Assembly: GCA_000383735.1 (NCBI GenBank)
Contig: KB912120.1
Coordinates: 1 to 42,034, forward strand
Length of the DNA stretch: 42,034 nucleotides
Direction of reading: 5' to 3'
Origin: Verrucomicrobia bacterium SCGC AAA164-M04
GTDB taxonomy: Bacteria; Verrucomicrobiota; Verrucomicrobiae; Verrucomicrobiales; Akkermansiaceae
A model generated the notes under the pieces. That model had not been told where the DNA came from. It worked only from the letters and a program-made list of their open reading frames with translations, and searched no databases. How positions within the stretch are numbered: the stretch's first letter is position 1; each line of letters begins with the position of its first letter. Positions 8,291 through 17,601 of the stretch are shown in pieces. The position numbers and the translations under genes were made by a program.

Positions 8291-8700
8291 TGAAGGTATT
8301 GTCCTCCAGAGGTCGGGAAAACGGATTCATGATGGCCGAGGTGATTCTTGCTCTTGGAATCTTCACAATTGTTGCGACTTCTTACTCCAAAGCACTTGCA
8401 ACTCTCTGGCGAACGACAGCCTATGTGAAAGAAAAGCAGGTTATCACCCAGATCATGGACAGTGCTCTCAACGAGGCGCTTTATTTGCAGCGACTCGAGG
8501 AAGGGAGCACTGAAGTTTATATCGAAGAGCGCGATCTTGATCTTGAGACGATCGTTGTTCCACTTGAGGAAATGGAGACGATTGATGGTAATTTCCTTCA
8601 GAACATGTGGCAGGTCACGGTGATCGCACGATTTGAGCAAGACGGCCAAGATCAGGAACGAGTTGTTCGTGGTTGGCGCTACCTTCCCCTTTATCGCTGA
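8290..8700 (+). CDS. gspI: Type II secretion minor pseudopilin, GspI-like
   Basis: 136 residues starting at ATG 8290, overlapping the previous stop by one base (TGATG). The peptidase site is NG/FMMAEVILALGIF: Glu is at +5, and EVILALGI is typical for GspI (E-V-L-V-A-L-x-I). It is short, as GspI usually is. GspI binds GspJ and GspK at the pseudopilus tip. An in-frame GTG immediately upstream (8287) is an alternative start. Confidence 0.78.
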   Translation: MKVLSSRGRENGFMMAEVILALGIFTIVATSYSKALATLWRTTAYVKEKQVITQIMDSALNEALYLQRLEEGSTEVYIEERDLDLETIVVPLEEMETIDGNFLQNMWQVTVIARFEQDGQDQERVVRGWRYLPLYR

Positions 8701-9591
8701 TGAAAGTGGAATTCCGTCAGCTACCTGCACGCAGCGCGAAGGGCTTTTCCCTTTTCGAGCTCGTGATTGCAATTGCCATAGCGGGATTTGTTCTTACTTC
8801 TATTTTTAAGATTGCGGATGGTTCGGTTCGCGCAAATTCCAAAATGGTCGATATCCAGAACGAAGAGATCGAACGGGATGCATTTTTCTCTTTCCTAAGA
8901 AATCACTTCGATAGCCTGCCGGGGGATGCTATTTTTAATCTCAGAAACACCAGTAATTCTGAGCCATATACTTCCGAGCTGACTTTCCAAAATACGCCCG
9001 TTTCATTTAACTGGGGCGGGATTCCTATCGCGGCTCAAGCTACGCGGTTGATTACCATTCCTACCGTTACTGACGGCCTTGATGTTGTCCTGGAGTATTA
9101 TGATGTCCAAATTCTGGATAGTGATGAAGGACCTGCGGAACGCGGAATTGATCCAATTGCGACAGTCACTCTTTTGCGTGATGTGAGGCTTTTCGAGTGG
9201 ACGGTTTTGGATGTCCGTAATTATGACAACACTGAGCGCGATGAGTGGCCTTATGAATGGGATGCTCCAAACCAAAGGCCATCCTACGTTGAGTTGACTA
9301 TTATTTTCGAAAATGGTGATCGTCGGGTGAAGCGGCTTTTTTTGGATCCCCAAGAAATCAAATCCGAGGACGAACATGAGTGCCTTACAAAACAGTGCCC
9401 GCAGTGCTCGTTCAAATAGCGGCGGAGCCGGCGGACAGCCCGGAAGTGTTCCGGGCGGAAGCGGAGCAAGACCGGGGGGGGATCGCCCACCTGGGACCGG
9501 ATCGCGTCCCGCTGGAGGAAGTGGCGGAACCCAAAGACCCTCAACGGGAGGAGGCCCGACATCGGGCTCGACTCCGAGAATCAGTCGCTAA
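8700..9591 (+). CDS. gspJ: Type II secretion minor pseudopilin GspJ, frameshifted near the C-terminus
   Basis: Starts at ATG 8700 (TGATG overlap with gspI). The cleavage site is KG/FSLFELVIAIA. As sequenced the frame ends at 9419 with an unlikely Cys-rich tail (ECLTKQCPQCSFK). At the seven-T run 9337-9343, removing one T gives KRLFWIPKKSNP, close to the FWIP ending I associate with GspJ proteins of this phylum, and then a Gly/Pro/Ser-rich tail to a TAA at 9589-9591 that overlaps the gspK ATG exactly as the other junctions do. The restored protein is about 296 residues. I therefore annotate one gene with a homopolymer error. The alternative is a shorter GspJ plus a separate 71-residue protein from ATG 9376, which does have a GAGGA upstream. 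Confidence 0.75.
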
Positions 9592-10520
9592 TGAAGGTTT
9601 TTAAACATCATAATCTAGAGCGCGGAGCCACTTTAATTGCGGTTTTCTGGATCATCGCGGTGATGGGTCTTGCTCTGGTGGCGACCGTCAAAATTAGTCG
9701 CTATCAGTCAGAGGTCGCCTCATCCCAGATCAATGGAATCGAGGCCCGGCAGTATGCGGAGATGGGAATCAATGTTGCCGCTAATCCTTCGGTTGAGGAA
9801 TGGGACACAAACTTACTCAGTCAATCTTTTGAAAATGGAGCGGGTTTCAACGCCCAAATTCTCTCGGAGGGTGGTCGCTTTAACATCAATTTCATCCTCT
9901 TTTCAGAGGATAAGGCTCTCATTCGCCTCATTTTTGCAGAGTGGGGGATCGACTTCGATACCGCCAGCGAGATTGCGGATGCTCTCATCGATTGGATCGA
10001 TACCGATGACGATCTTGAGCTTAATGGTGCGGAACGCGATTTCTACGAGGGCCAAGGGTTGTTCGAGCAACCGTTCAATCGTCCTTTTTACGCTCTCGAG
10101 GAAATGCGCTTGGTTCGTGGGATGCCCCTTGTGGAGGCTGCTAACCCAAACTGGCGGGACTGGTTTACGGTGTGGAGCAGCGGCGGACTCGACGTCAATG
10201 AGGCGCCGGCCGAATATATCGCTGTCGCGACCGAGACTAATATCGAGGCAGCGGTGAGCCTAGTTGAGATCGTCGACGGAGCTGATGGCATTCGTAACAC
10301 CGAGGATGATCAGGCTATTGACGTCCCTTCTGCTCTCGCAAATCTGGGTATTGATGATCAAACGGGAGTGATTCAAGCGCGGCTCAATGCGAATGACCAG
10401 GTGACGAGAATCGAAAGCGTTGGCTATGCGGGTTCTGTTCGGCGTAAGCTCGTCCTCATCATCAACAACCGATCACAAAACCCCACTATTCTTGACCGAA
10501 AGGAAATTGCTATTCAATGA
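9591..10520 (+). CDS. gspK: Type II secretion minor pseudopilin GspK
   Basis: 309 residues, ATG overlapping the previous stop (TAATG). The leader ends RG/ATLIAVFWIIAVMGLALVA, and as in other GspK proteins the +5 Glu is missing. ADALIDWIDTDDDLELNGAE (about 138-157) and DFYEGQG match the large alpha-helical and calcium-binding region of GspK (D-W-I-D-x-D...G-A-E...Y). FYALEEMRLVRGM is also typical. GspK caps the pseudopilus tip with GspI and GspJ. The gspL ATG overlaps its stop in ATGA. Confidence 0.88.
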   Translation: MKVFKHHNLERGATLIAVFWIIAVMGLALVATVKISRYQSEVASSQINGIEARQYAEMGINVAANPSVEEWDTNLLSQSFENGAGFNAQILSEGGRFNINFILFSEDKALIRLIFAEWGIDFDTASEIADALIDWIDTDDDLELNGAERDFYEGQGLFEQPFNRPFYALEEMRLVRGMPLVEAANPNWRDWFTVWSSGGLDVNEAPAEYIAVATETNIEAAVSLVEIVDGADGIRNTEDDQAIDVPSALANLGIDDQTGVIQARLNANDQVTRIESVGYAGSVRRKLVLIINNRSQNPTILDRKEIAIQ

Positions 10521-11818
10521 GTGCCAAAAAAGGAGACCTTAATTTAATGATTCCCGGCGCTGACGGCTGGGAAATTTGGACAGGGTCCGCGATGAGCGGA
10601 TACCAGCAGCATTCCTCTACTGATCATATGCTTGCGCTTGACGTCACCGGGATCCCTTCCGGACCGGTCGCAATGGCCGTTCCAGTTCGTGAGGTCTTTG
10701 CTGTGCCTTTTCGCGCGCAGACCGATGACCTTTCACTGCTGGGCGATCTTGCTTCAATGCAGCTTGAAAAAAGTGGAAACCGTCCTGCTCTTGATGGTGG
10801 CCAGCTTACGGATCACTTCGTTTATGCGACAACCTCAGAGGAGACTCACTTGACCGCGGTCGTCATGAACCCTCCTTCCGAAGGTAAGCTTCCGCGGAAA
10901 AGTCCGGATCAATTTGATATTTCGCCCCGTTGTCTACCCCTACCCGAGGGGCGAGTGGTGGTGTGGTCTGAATTAGGCCGCTGGGTCTTTGGAGTTGGGA
11001 AACCAGGGGGAGCTCTTTATTTTCAATGCCTCTCAGGAGAGCGGCTCGACCTCCGGGCAGGTAACGAGATTGGTCTTGCTCTCACTCAGTTGAGACTCCA
11101 AGGGCTGCTCACAGATATCCCTGAGGGGATCATAGTCTGGTCTCATGGATCTGCCTCCGATGCCCGGCCCGAAGAGCTGGAGGCGCTATCGCGAGGTCTC
11201 GGGATTCCCGCGAGTTCCTCACCGAGACCCAATCCAACTTGGCCAGAGCCCCCAAGCCGTCTTCTTCCGGCTGATGTCCGGGCTGAGCGTCTTGCTGTTC
11301 AGGGGAAACGAAACCGTAATATCATGATTGCGGCCCTGGCGATTGTTTATCTCGGGGTGGTCGCTTACCTGTTCTTTGATCTCAAAGATACAAAAGTGGT
11401 CGCGGCAAAAGTTAAAATGAATGCCGATGCCGTCAGCGCGGAGGCTAGTCTTCTTGACAGGCATCGTTCCAAATGGGCCGAGCTTCAACCAGTGGTCGAG
11501 ACCGATTTCCATCCGCTTGAACTTTTCCTTTCCAGTTATCGCGCACTCCCAAACACCAAGGAGGATCGTTATATTCGCTTTAAAAAACTGACGTTCCTCA
11601 ATCAGTTTAGGGAAATTGAGGATGAACTCAGAGTCGCTCGCGAAATCGTTCTGGAAGGGTTCGCAGACCAAGAAAACCAGCAACAAATTCCAAAATACGC
11701 CGGGAATCTGCGACAAAGTTCAGATCTTGATGATTTTGAATGGGCAATTCAGCCGGAAACCATAGACAAAAGAAGTGGTAAGTTGACTTTTACCTTTGTA
11801 GGCAACGCCACCGAATAG
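10517..11818 (+). CDS. gspL: Type II secretion assembly platform protein, GspL-like
   Basis: 433 residues. The cytoplasmic part (about 1-265) looks like a degenerate actin-like fold, ending in a Pro/Ser-rich linker (SSSPRPNPTWPEPPSR). A single membrane helix follows (IMIAALAIVYLGVVAYLFFDL, about residues 271-291), then a periplasmic region with a coiled stretch and a ferredoxin-like C-terminal part. This is the GspL layout. GspL links the cytoplasmic ATPase GspE to the inner membrane platform. Sequence similarity to classical GspL is low; the assignment depends on topology and position between gspK and gspM. Confidence 0.72.
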   Translation: MSAKKGDLNLMIPGADGWEIWTGSAMSGYQQHSSTDHMLALDVTGIPSGPVAMAVPVREVFAVPFRAQTDDLSLLGDLASMQLEKSGNRPALDGGQLTDHFVYATTSEETHLTAVVMNPPSEGKLPRKSPDQFDISPRCLPLPEGRVVVWSELGRWVFGVGKPGGALYFQCLSGERLDLRAGNEIGLALTQLRLQGLLTDIPEGIIVWSHGSASDARPEELEALSRGLGIPASSSPRPNPTWPEPPSRLLPADVRAERLAVQGKRNRNIMIAALAIVYLGVVAYLFFDLKDTKVVAAKVKMNADAVSAEASLLDRHRSKWAELQPVVETDFHPLELFLSSYRALPNTKEDRYIRFKKLTFLNQFREIEDELRVAREIVLEGFADQENQQQIPKYAGNLRQSSDLDDFEWAIQPETIDKRSGKLTFTFVGNATE

Positions 11819-11827
11819 ATCGCCAAT

Positions 11828-12361
11828 ATGTCCGAACGCGAAAAAAAACTCCTCCTTGTCTTGGGGGTCACATTCTTTCTTATCTTGAACTTCATTGGGT
11901 TCAACATGCTCTATCTTCCAGAGGTGCAGAAGGCTGGTCGATCCAAGATGACTTCCGAGAGTAAATTGAAGGCCGCTGAGATGACTCTATCGCTGAGCGA
12001 TAAATACGAGCCTGAGATGGCTTGGCTTGAGCGGAGTGGTAATCTGCGAACGACCCCACTCGAGGCCCAGTCCAAGCTTCAAGCTCTCCTTCGCAAGCAG
12101 GCTACCGCGCGACGCCTTGAAATTCGTGATTCCCGCATCATTACTTATCAGCCTGGTGAACACTTCGACCGGGTTAAAGTCCTCTTCAAAGTGACAGGCA
12201 TGGAGCGAGACGTTCTTTCCTGGCTTACCACTATCCACCAAACGAACCAACGACAGGTCGTTACAAAAATGGAGGTGAAGCCTCAAAACAATGATCTCAC
12301 TCGGATCGAGGTCGAAATTGAAATCGAAAAGTGGATCCTTCCGACCCTCGAAGAAGAATAA
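11828..12361 (+). CDS. gspM: Type II secretion assembly platform protein, GspM/PilO-like
   Basis: 177 residues. A short cytoplasmic start (MSEREKK) precedes one membrane helix (LLLVLGVTFFLILNFIGFNML, about 8-28), a helical stretch and a ferredoxin-like periplasmic domain (RVKVLFKVTGMERDVLSWLTTIHQTN). This is the topology of GspM and PilO, which pair with GspL/PilN. It begins 9 bases after gspL. Function follows from operon order and topology rather than a strong motif. Confidence 0.7.
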   Translation: MSEREKKLLLVLGVTFFLILNFIGFNMLYLPEVQKAGRSKMTSESKLKAAEMTLSLSDKYEPEMAWLERSGNLRTTPLEAQSKLQALLRKQATARRLEIRDSRIITYQPGEHFDRVKVLFKVTGMERDVLSWLTTIHQTNQRQVVTKMEVKPQNNDLTRIEVEIEIEKWILPTLEEE

Positions 12362-12382
12362 ATCTTAGACCCCTATTGAATT

Positions 12383-13021
12383 ATGAAATTTACTCCATTT
12401 TTTCTATGGATGATCTTAGCGGGTGGCGTGGCTTTTGCTGCTCCTCCCACCTCTCATCGTCCAGATCGCTACAAGGATCTCTATCTCAATTCAGCGCTCA
12501 CTGACCCTCCAGAAGTGATCACAAATGATCCGGAGCCAGAAAATCTTCCAGATTGGATTCTCGTTGCCGTCAGTAAGTATGTTGGGAAAACGGAGGTAGA
12601 GGTGATGAACATTAAGGATCGGACGCGGATTCGAATCCCAAGTCCGGAAGCGACAGAGATGGGTTTTGCGATCAAAGAGGTGAAGCAGTTCCGCAACTTT
12701 ATCGAAGAGACTGTTGTCACTCTCAAAAAGGGGAAAGAGACCGGGGAGGTTCGGTTTGATCCGAAGTTTCTCGTTCTAAAAAAGGTAGCCGGGCCGACAA
12801 CGAACAAGGCGAAGCCCCAGGCAAACAGTAAGACACCTCCTAGTAAGACGAACCGACCCCCGATTCCGGGTAAACCTTCAACAAGCAGCAGCTCGAAGTC
12901 CGATAAAAGAGGTCGCCCCTCAACTGGTAGCCGCGTGCCCCTGCCATCGACCTCCTCAAGTTCGACCAAATCTTCCGGTTCTACTTCAAAACCAAGAGTT
13001 CGCTACGTTCCCAAAAAGTAA
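12383..13021 (+). CDS. Exported protein of the secretion operon, possible GspC-like partner of the secretin
   Basis: 212 residues. It has a signal peptide (MKFTPFFLWMILAGGVAFA, cleavage about 19/20), a compact domain of about residues 50-140 rich in beta strands (DWILVAVSKYVGKTEVEVMN), and a Ser/Thr/Pro/Lys-rich low-complexity tail (about 140-212) with runs of Ser. No family was recognised with certainty. Its place between gspM and gspD, and a strand pattern loosely like the homology region of GspC, suggest a periplasmic protein connecting the inner platform to the secretin. The signal peptide is cleavable rather than a membrane anchor, unlike GspC, so a pilotin-like or secretin-accessory role is equally possible. 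Confidence 0.6.
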   Translation: MKFTPFFLWMILAGGVAFAAPPTSHRPDRYKDLYLNSALTDPPEVITNDPEPENLPDWILVAVSKYVGKTEVEVMNIKDRTRIRIPSPEATEMGFAIKEVKQFRNFIEETVVTLKKGKETGEVRFDPKFLVLKKVAGPTTNKAKPQANSKTPPSKTNRPPIPGKPSTSSSSKSDKRGRPSTGSRVPLPSTSSSSTKSSGSTSKPRVRYVPKK

Positions 13022-13060
13022 TCAGTCACTCGAATCCATTTTATCCAGTCCACCTTAATT

Positions 13061-15463
13061 ATGAAATTTGCTTTATCTCTTCTTCTCGGTCTTACCGCCG
13101 GAGTTCTAGCTCAAGAACCCCCTGCGCCCGTCCCCCCTGTTCCTGTTCCTGCTACTCCGGGCGAGGAGGCCACGACGCCTCCTTCTGTTCCTGAGCCCGT
13201 TCCAGCTGTCACGGAGGTCCAGCCTAGTGAAACGCCTGCAATTGCACCGATCAAAGGTCGGAGAGTTGATCCTAATCAGATCATTGTTACTGCTAATGAT
13301 TCGATCAACGAGGCTAACATTCTAGCGCTTAAGGCAGCTCAACTTTACGAGGATTTTAGCGGGAAGCGCGTCATTATGACTAATAATGTCGCCCAAAGTG
13401 AGGTTTCTTTCACGATGCGAGGCCCTTTGACTAATAAGGAAGCGGCAAGGTTTCTCCAACTGACTTTGCTTGCAGAAGGGTTAGCTATGATTCCGATTCC
13501 TGAAGAGCCTGATATCGTTCGCTTAGTGCCTTCAGGACCGATTACGAGTCCGAATCAGGTGCCAAAAGATTTCTACGATGACGAATTCAAGCTCCCGGTT
13601 GATGACCAGCTTGTGATGTTTCAGATGGTTTTCAAATACCTCAAACCAGAGGAAGCTGTGAAAGTTCTTCAGTCATCCTTGGGGCAGTTAAGTGCTTCCG
13701 GAACAATTGCAGCAGTCCCGAATGCCTCTTCGTTGATTATCACAGAGAATGCTTCCCTCATTCGGCAGATGATTAAGATTCAGAAAGCGATTGATGTGCC
13801 AACTTCGGTTGGTGAAAAGTGGGTCGAGGTTGTTTACGGTGATGTCGATGAGATTGCCGAGCGCATGAACGAGATCTACAACGAACAGGGTGGCAACCGC
13901 CAGACAACAAGGACAACTCGCTCTACTTCCGCGCCACCCACTCCTGTCGCCGCCGGAGCATCAACGGCCGGCGAAGAAATTCCGATCCGAATCATAGGGG
14001 TTCGCCGCACAAGCCGGATCTTACTCTTTGGTCGTCCGGCCGATTTGGTGGCTGCTGAGGCTATGATCCATAGTTTCGACCAGCCCAGTAGTGGTAATAC
14101 TCGTCAGACTTTTAGGCTCCGCTACCTTCGGGTTTCTGAATTCCTAAATATTGCGGAGAATGGGATTACAGCGACTCTTGGCGATGGCGCGTCGGGGCAA
14201 GGCGGAGGCCGGGCGACTACCAACCAAAATGCTACAAGCCGCAATAATCTCAGTAACCGGAGTGGAACAAGTAACCGGACCACTGGACAGCAGGGGGGAC
14301 AAGGTGGGGCTAATGGAGCAAGAACCAGTATTCAGGAACAGACGATCCCGACCGAGCCGGAGTCTCGGCTTGTAGGAGGACGCACTTTGCTCGTCGCAGA
14401 CAATGTCGCGAATACGATCATTGTAAATGGTCCTCCGCACCATATTGAACTCATCCGTGATCTCATAACGGATCTAGATTCGGAAGCTCAACAAGTCGCT
14501 CTCTCAGCTGTGGTTGGTAGTTATGGCATCGGAGATGGTTTGAATTTTGGAATCGACTTAGCTCAAGCTCTCAAAAATACCGGATCAGACTTTTCCGCTG
14601 CGGGTTCTGCGAGTTTTGGAGGGGTTCCTTCAATCATTGATCCTACGACCCTTGGCGATCTTGGTGCTGTCTTGAGCGCGAATGGTGCTTCTGGTAACGG
14701 TGTCTCTCTATACGGGCTTCTTGGTGACGATTTTGGAGTTTTTGTAAATGCTCTCGAAACTGAAACCAAATTCCAGACTTTGGAACGCACCGTGCTTACG
14801 ACCCGAAATAACCGGGTAGCTCTTCTGACCTCTGGTCAGCGAATCGCTATTCCTTCTAGCACTTTCACTGGGGGTAACAATCAAGGTGGTATCAACACGA
14901 ATGTTGAGTATCGGGATGTGCAGTTGGAGTTGGAAATTCAGCCCCTCATTAACTCGGACAATCAAGTGACTCTCGAAATTTCTCTGGTCAGAGATTCGGT
15001 GGGGACCCTGCGACAGGTCGGTGATCTCCGAGTGCCCGACATCAACACTGAATCTCTTTCCACTTCAGTCACAGTCCGGGACGGTTCTGCCGTTATTCTC
15101 GGGGGAATTATGACCACAACAAGTTCAGACGCTAGTGGCGGAATTCCGATTCTGAGCCGGATTCCCGGCATCGGCCGTATCTTTGGCAGTAATGATGTCA
15201 CTAGTAACGAATCAGAATTGATTATTATGATTCAGCCTCGAATTATGGTCGGTCAGGATGAAATTGATTCGTTCCGCTCGGACTATAGTGGCATCAGCAA
15301 GAACACTCGCGAAGCTGAAGGTTTCTTGCCACCACGTCGTAGCATGCTTCCATCTTCGGATGAGACAAAAACGAAGGAGGTTGAAGAGAAATCTTTAAGT
15401 CCAAATATCCCGGTCTCAGAGAAAACGGTTCCAAGCGGCAACGGAACCGAGGGTAAGAAGTGA
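13061..15463 (+). CDS. gspD: Type II secretion secretin GspD
   Basis: 800 residues. A signal peptide (about 1-17, ending VLAQ) is followed by a Pro/Glu-rich spacer and N0-N3 domains (ANILALKAAQLYEDFSGKRV; VFKYLKPEEAVKVLQS; IRIIGVRRTSRILLFG). The N3 region contains a long Gly/Asn/Thr/Gln-rich insert (about 375-425). The secretin domain starts near residue 480 and ends with the signature GGIPILSRIPGIGRIFGSN. A Lys/Glu/Ser-rich tail of about 70 residues follows. GspD forms the outer membrane channel. It is the last gene of the operon and is followed by a strong terminator. No gspE or gspF occurs in the window, so the ATPase and inner membrane protein must be elsewhere. Confidence 0.93.
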   Translation: MKFALSLLLGLTAGVLAQEPPAPVPPVPVPATPGEEATTPPSVPEPVPAVTEVQPSETPAIAPIKGRRVDPNQIIVTANDSINEANILALKAAQLYEDFSGKRVIMTNNVAQSEVSFTMRGPLTNKEAARFLQLTLLAEGLAMIPIPEEPDIVRLVPSGPITSPNQVPKDFYDDEFKLPVDDQLVMFQMVFKYLKPEEAVKVLQSSLGQLSASGTIAAVPNASSLIITENASLIRQMIKIQKAIDVPTSVGEKWVEVVYGDVDEIAERMNEIYNEQGGNRQTTRTTRSTSAPPTPVAAGASTAGEEIPIRIIGVRRTSRILLFGRPADLVAAEAMIHSFDQPSSGNTRQTFRLRYLRVSEFLNIAENGITATLGDGASGQGGGRATTNQNATSRNNLSNRSGTSNRTTGQQGGQGGANGARTSIQEQTIPTEPESRLVGGRTLLVADNVANTIIVNGPPHHIELIRDLITDLDSEAQQVALSAVVGSYGIGDGLNFGIDLAQALKNTGSDFSAAGSASFGGVPSIIDPTTLGDLGAVLSANGASGNGVSLYGLLGDDFGVFVNALETETKFQTLERTVLTTRNNRVALLTSGQRIAIPSSTFTGGNNQGGINTNVEYRDVQLELEIQPLINSDNQVTLEISLVRDSVGTLRQVGDLRVPDINTESLSTSVTVRDGSAVILGGIMTTTSSDASGGIPILSRIPGIGRIFGSNDVTSNESELIIMIQPRIMVGQDEIDSFRSDYSGISKNTREAEGFLPPRRSMLPSSDETKTKEVEEKSLSPNIPVSEKTVPSGNGTEGKK

Positions 15464-15503
15464 TCTCTGGGCTAGAAGGCTTTAATCCCCTAATTTTCAA
15501 ATG

Positions 15504-15535
15504 CCCCATTTGCTTCGGCAAGTGGGGTCTTTTTT
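15504..15535 (+). terminator. Rho-independent terminator of the type II secretion operon
   Basis: CCCCATTTGC, a TTCG loop and GCAAGTGGGG form a 10-bp stem with one G-U pair, followed by TCTTTTTT. It is 40 bases after the gspD stop. The T run overlaps the end of xerD, which comes from the other strand (stop codon at 15534-15536). Confidence 0.9.
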
Positions 15536-16421
15536 ATCCCCTAGGGTGGAATTTTTTGTGGATGGCTTTGAGACGCTTTTGATCGACGTGGGTGTAAATT
15601 TGGGTCGTTGAGATGTCAGCGTGACCGAGGAGTTCCTGAATCACCCGGAGGTCTGCTCCGTTTTCAAGGAGGTGAGTTGCGAAGGAATGACGGAGTAGGT
15701 GAGGATAGATGTTTTGATCGATTCCGGCTTGCTTCGCTCTTTCTTTAACGATCTGGCGAACGCGATCAGGAGAGAGTGGACCTCCGCGAATTGAAAGAAA
15801 AACGTGTGAAGACGTCTTACGAGTGACAAGATTGGGGCGCTCGCTGGCGAGGTAGCGCTTCAAAGCAGCAAGAGCTTTTCCGCCAACTGGGACGATCCGG
15901 GTTTTATTGCCTTTGCCGGTAATACGCAGAAAATGGTCCTCGAGATCCAGAAATTCGAGCCTGGCGCTACACATTTCTGAAAGGCGCAGCCCTGAAGCGT
16001 AGAAAAGTTCGAGCATTGCAAGGTCACGTTTACCGAGCTTTTTCCCGGAATCGATCGACGCAAGTAGTTGTGCAACCGTCTCGGCATTCAGTGTTTCGGG
16101 AAGTTTGGCGGATGTCCTTGGTGGTAGGAGGGGTTCCGCTGGATCAATTTCAAGATGGTTCCGCTTTTGGAGGAAACGGAAAAATATTTTTAAATGAACA
16201 AGTGCAATGCGCAAAGAGGAGGCATCGAGTTCAGCTCTGCGAAGGTGGCTGAGAAAAGATGAGAGTTCATCAGTTCCTAAGTCCCGCCAGCTCTTTTGCT
16301 CCTGCTTTGCAGTCCATTCAAGAAGCTTATCTAGGGTTTGTCGGACAGAGAGCTGGTAGGCGGTTGAAAGGCCCTTCTCAGTAGCGAGATAGAGAATAAA
16401 TCCATCAACCTGGAATTCCAT
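15534..16421 (-). CDS. xerD: Tyrosine recombinase XerD/XerC
   Basis: 295 residues from the ATG at 16421; upstream in-frame codons overlap the preceding gene and are unlikely to be translated. The N-terminal SAM-like DNA-binding domain covers about 1-110. The catalytic domain shows the full set: Arg in ASGLRLSEM, Lys in GKGNKTR, HLLRHSFATHLL, LGHADISTTQIYTH with the nucleophile Tyr. Family role: resolving chromosome dimers at dif during division. Size and the absence of neighbouring mobile genes fit a housekeeping Xer enzyme rather than an integrase. It starts 5 bases after the stop of the ABC ATPase gene. A second Xer partner is not in the window. Confidence 0.92.
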   Translation of the reverse strand: MEFQVDGFILYLATEKGLSTAYQLSVRQTLDKLLEWTAKQEQKSWRDLGTDELSSFLSHLRRAELDASSLRIALVHLKIFFRFLQKRNHLEIDPAEPLLPPRTSAKLPETLNAETVAQLLASIDSGKKLGKRDLAMLELFYASGLRLSEMCSARLEFLDLEDHFLRITGKGNKTRIVPVGGKALAALKRYLASERPNLVTRKTSSHVFLSIRGGPLSPDRVRQIVKERAKQAGIDQNIYPHLLRHSFATHLLENGADLRVIQELLGHADISTTQIYTHVDQKRLKAIHKKFHPRG

Positions 16422-16426
16422 AATAA

Positions 16427-17404
16427 TCAGGAAGCGAGACAACCGGGGCAGTTCTGCACGTGATGTCCGGGAACAATTTCTGCGAGCTGCGGGGCCTCAT
16501 TGGTGAGGCAGCGGTTATTGTCTCCCAGAGTATTACGGGGTTGAAAAGAACATGCCGACGGAGGAGCGTTAAGGTGAGGAGGAAGCCCGGGTATCGTGTA
16601 AAGGGTATCACCTTTCTCATGCATTGCTGGAATGCTTTTGAGCAAAGCGCGGGTGTAAGCATGACGAGGATCAGCGAAGAGGTCGGTGGCAGTTGCTGAT
16701 TCTACGATACGGCCGGCATACATCACGTTTACCTTGTCGCACACTTGGGAAACAACCCCCAAGTCGTGGGTTACGAGAACCACGGCAGTGCCTAGGGTCT
16801 CTTGGCGGTCTTTGATTAGATCTAGAACCTGCTTTTGGACGGTCACATCTAGAGCGGTTGTTGGCTCGTCGGCAATGAGAACCTCAGGGCGGGTAATCAA
16901 GGCCATCGCGATCATGACGCGTTGGCGCATGCCGCCAGAAAATTCGTGTGGGTAGGATTTAATTCGTTTTGCAGCATCTGGAATGCCGACTTCCTCAAGA
17001 GCTTCGATAGCACGATGAAGTGCGGGTTTTCCCCTCATCCCCTCGTGTAATTCAAGTGGTTCGGTAAGCTGGGTGGCAATCCTGAGAGCCGGGTTAAGGC
17101 AGGTCATGGGATCCTGGAAAATCATTGAGATTTTCTTTCCTCGAATCCTACGAAGAGTTTTTTCTTTGGCCTTAAGTAGGTCAGTCCCTTCGAATATGGC
17201 GGTTCCAGAGTGGATCTTTCCCGGAGGTTGGGGGATTAGTCCGAGTAAAGAATAGCAGGTCACTGATTTCCCCGAGCCCGATTCGCCAACGATGCCTAGA
17301 GTTTCGCCTTTTTCGAGAGCGAAGGAAACATCTTCGACCGCGTGAACGATTCCGTTCCGGGTATGAAAGCGGGTGGTGAGATTTCTGACGTCGAGCAATG
17401 CCAT
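16427..17404 (-). CDS. Oligopeptide ABC transporter ATP-binding protein (OppD/DppD type)
   Basis: 325 residues, ATG start. Walker [10 protein letters not shown]-loop [12 protein letters not shown], signature FSGGMRQR, Walker B VLIADEP, and switch His in VLVTHDLG are all present. The C-terminal extension typical of OppD ([16 protein letters not shown], then a Cys-containing segment CSFQPR...CLTN...CPGC) can hold an iron-sulfur cluster in some members. It energises uptake of short peptides or related solutes at the inner membrane. It is alone: no permease, OppF or binding protein lies beside it, so its partners are elsewhere. It may share a transcript with xerD. Confidence 0.9.
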   Translation of the reverse strand: MALLDVRNLTTRFHTRNGIVHAVEDVSFALEKGETLGIVGESGSGKSVTCYSLLGLIPQPPGKIHSGTAIFEGTDLLKAKEKTLRRIRGKKISMIFQDPMTCLNPALRIATQLTEPLELHEGMRGKPALHRAIEALEEVGIPDAAKRIKSYPHEFSGGMRQRVMIAMALITRPEVLIADEPTTALDVTVQKQVLDLIKDRQETLGTAVVLVTHDLGVVSQVCDKVNVMYAGRIVESATATDLFADPRHAYTRALLKSIPAMHEKGDTLYTIPGLPPHLNAPPSACSFQPRNTLGDNNRCLTNEAPQLAEIVPGHHVQNCPGCLAS

Positions 17405-17456
17405 TTCGTTAATCGCAGAATGCCTTGCCTGATGATGAAGCGGAAGGAAAAAGGAA

Positions 17457-17495
17457 AGAGTGTGGGGACCGTTTCCTAAGATAGAGACACTCTTC
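17457..17495. repeat. 8-bp inverted repeat upstream of the ABC ATPase gene
   Basis: AAGAGTGT and ACACTCTT lie about 23 bases apart in the gap between the ABC ATPase gene and der. It may be an operator or a weak hairpin. Nothing else is recognisable in this 197-base gap. Confidence 0.25.
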
Positions 17496-17601
17496 GTTCG
17501 ATTAGAGCGTCACTCCTCAAAGATGCCAAATTATTTTGGAACGACACTAATTTTTCAATTCAATACGACAAAGGGGTAGAGAAGAGAATAGAGATGAAAA
17601 C

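Noticed and set aside
9376..9591. Separate 71-residue Gly/Pro/Ser-rich protein between gspJ and gspK
   Set aside because: A one-base correction in the T run makes it the C-terminal tail of GspJ, with a sensible FWIP junction; kept only as an alternative.
17405..17601. GTTCGATTA in the gap, considered as the T-loop of a tRNA
   Set aside because: No acceptor stem or anticodon arm can be built around it.
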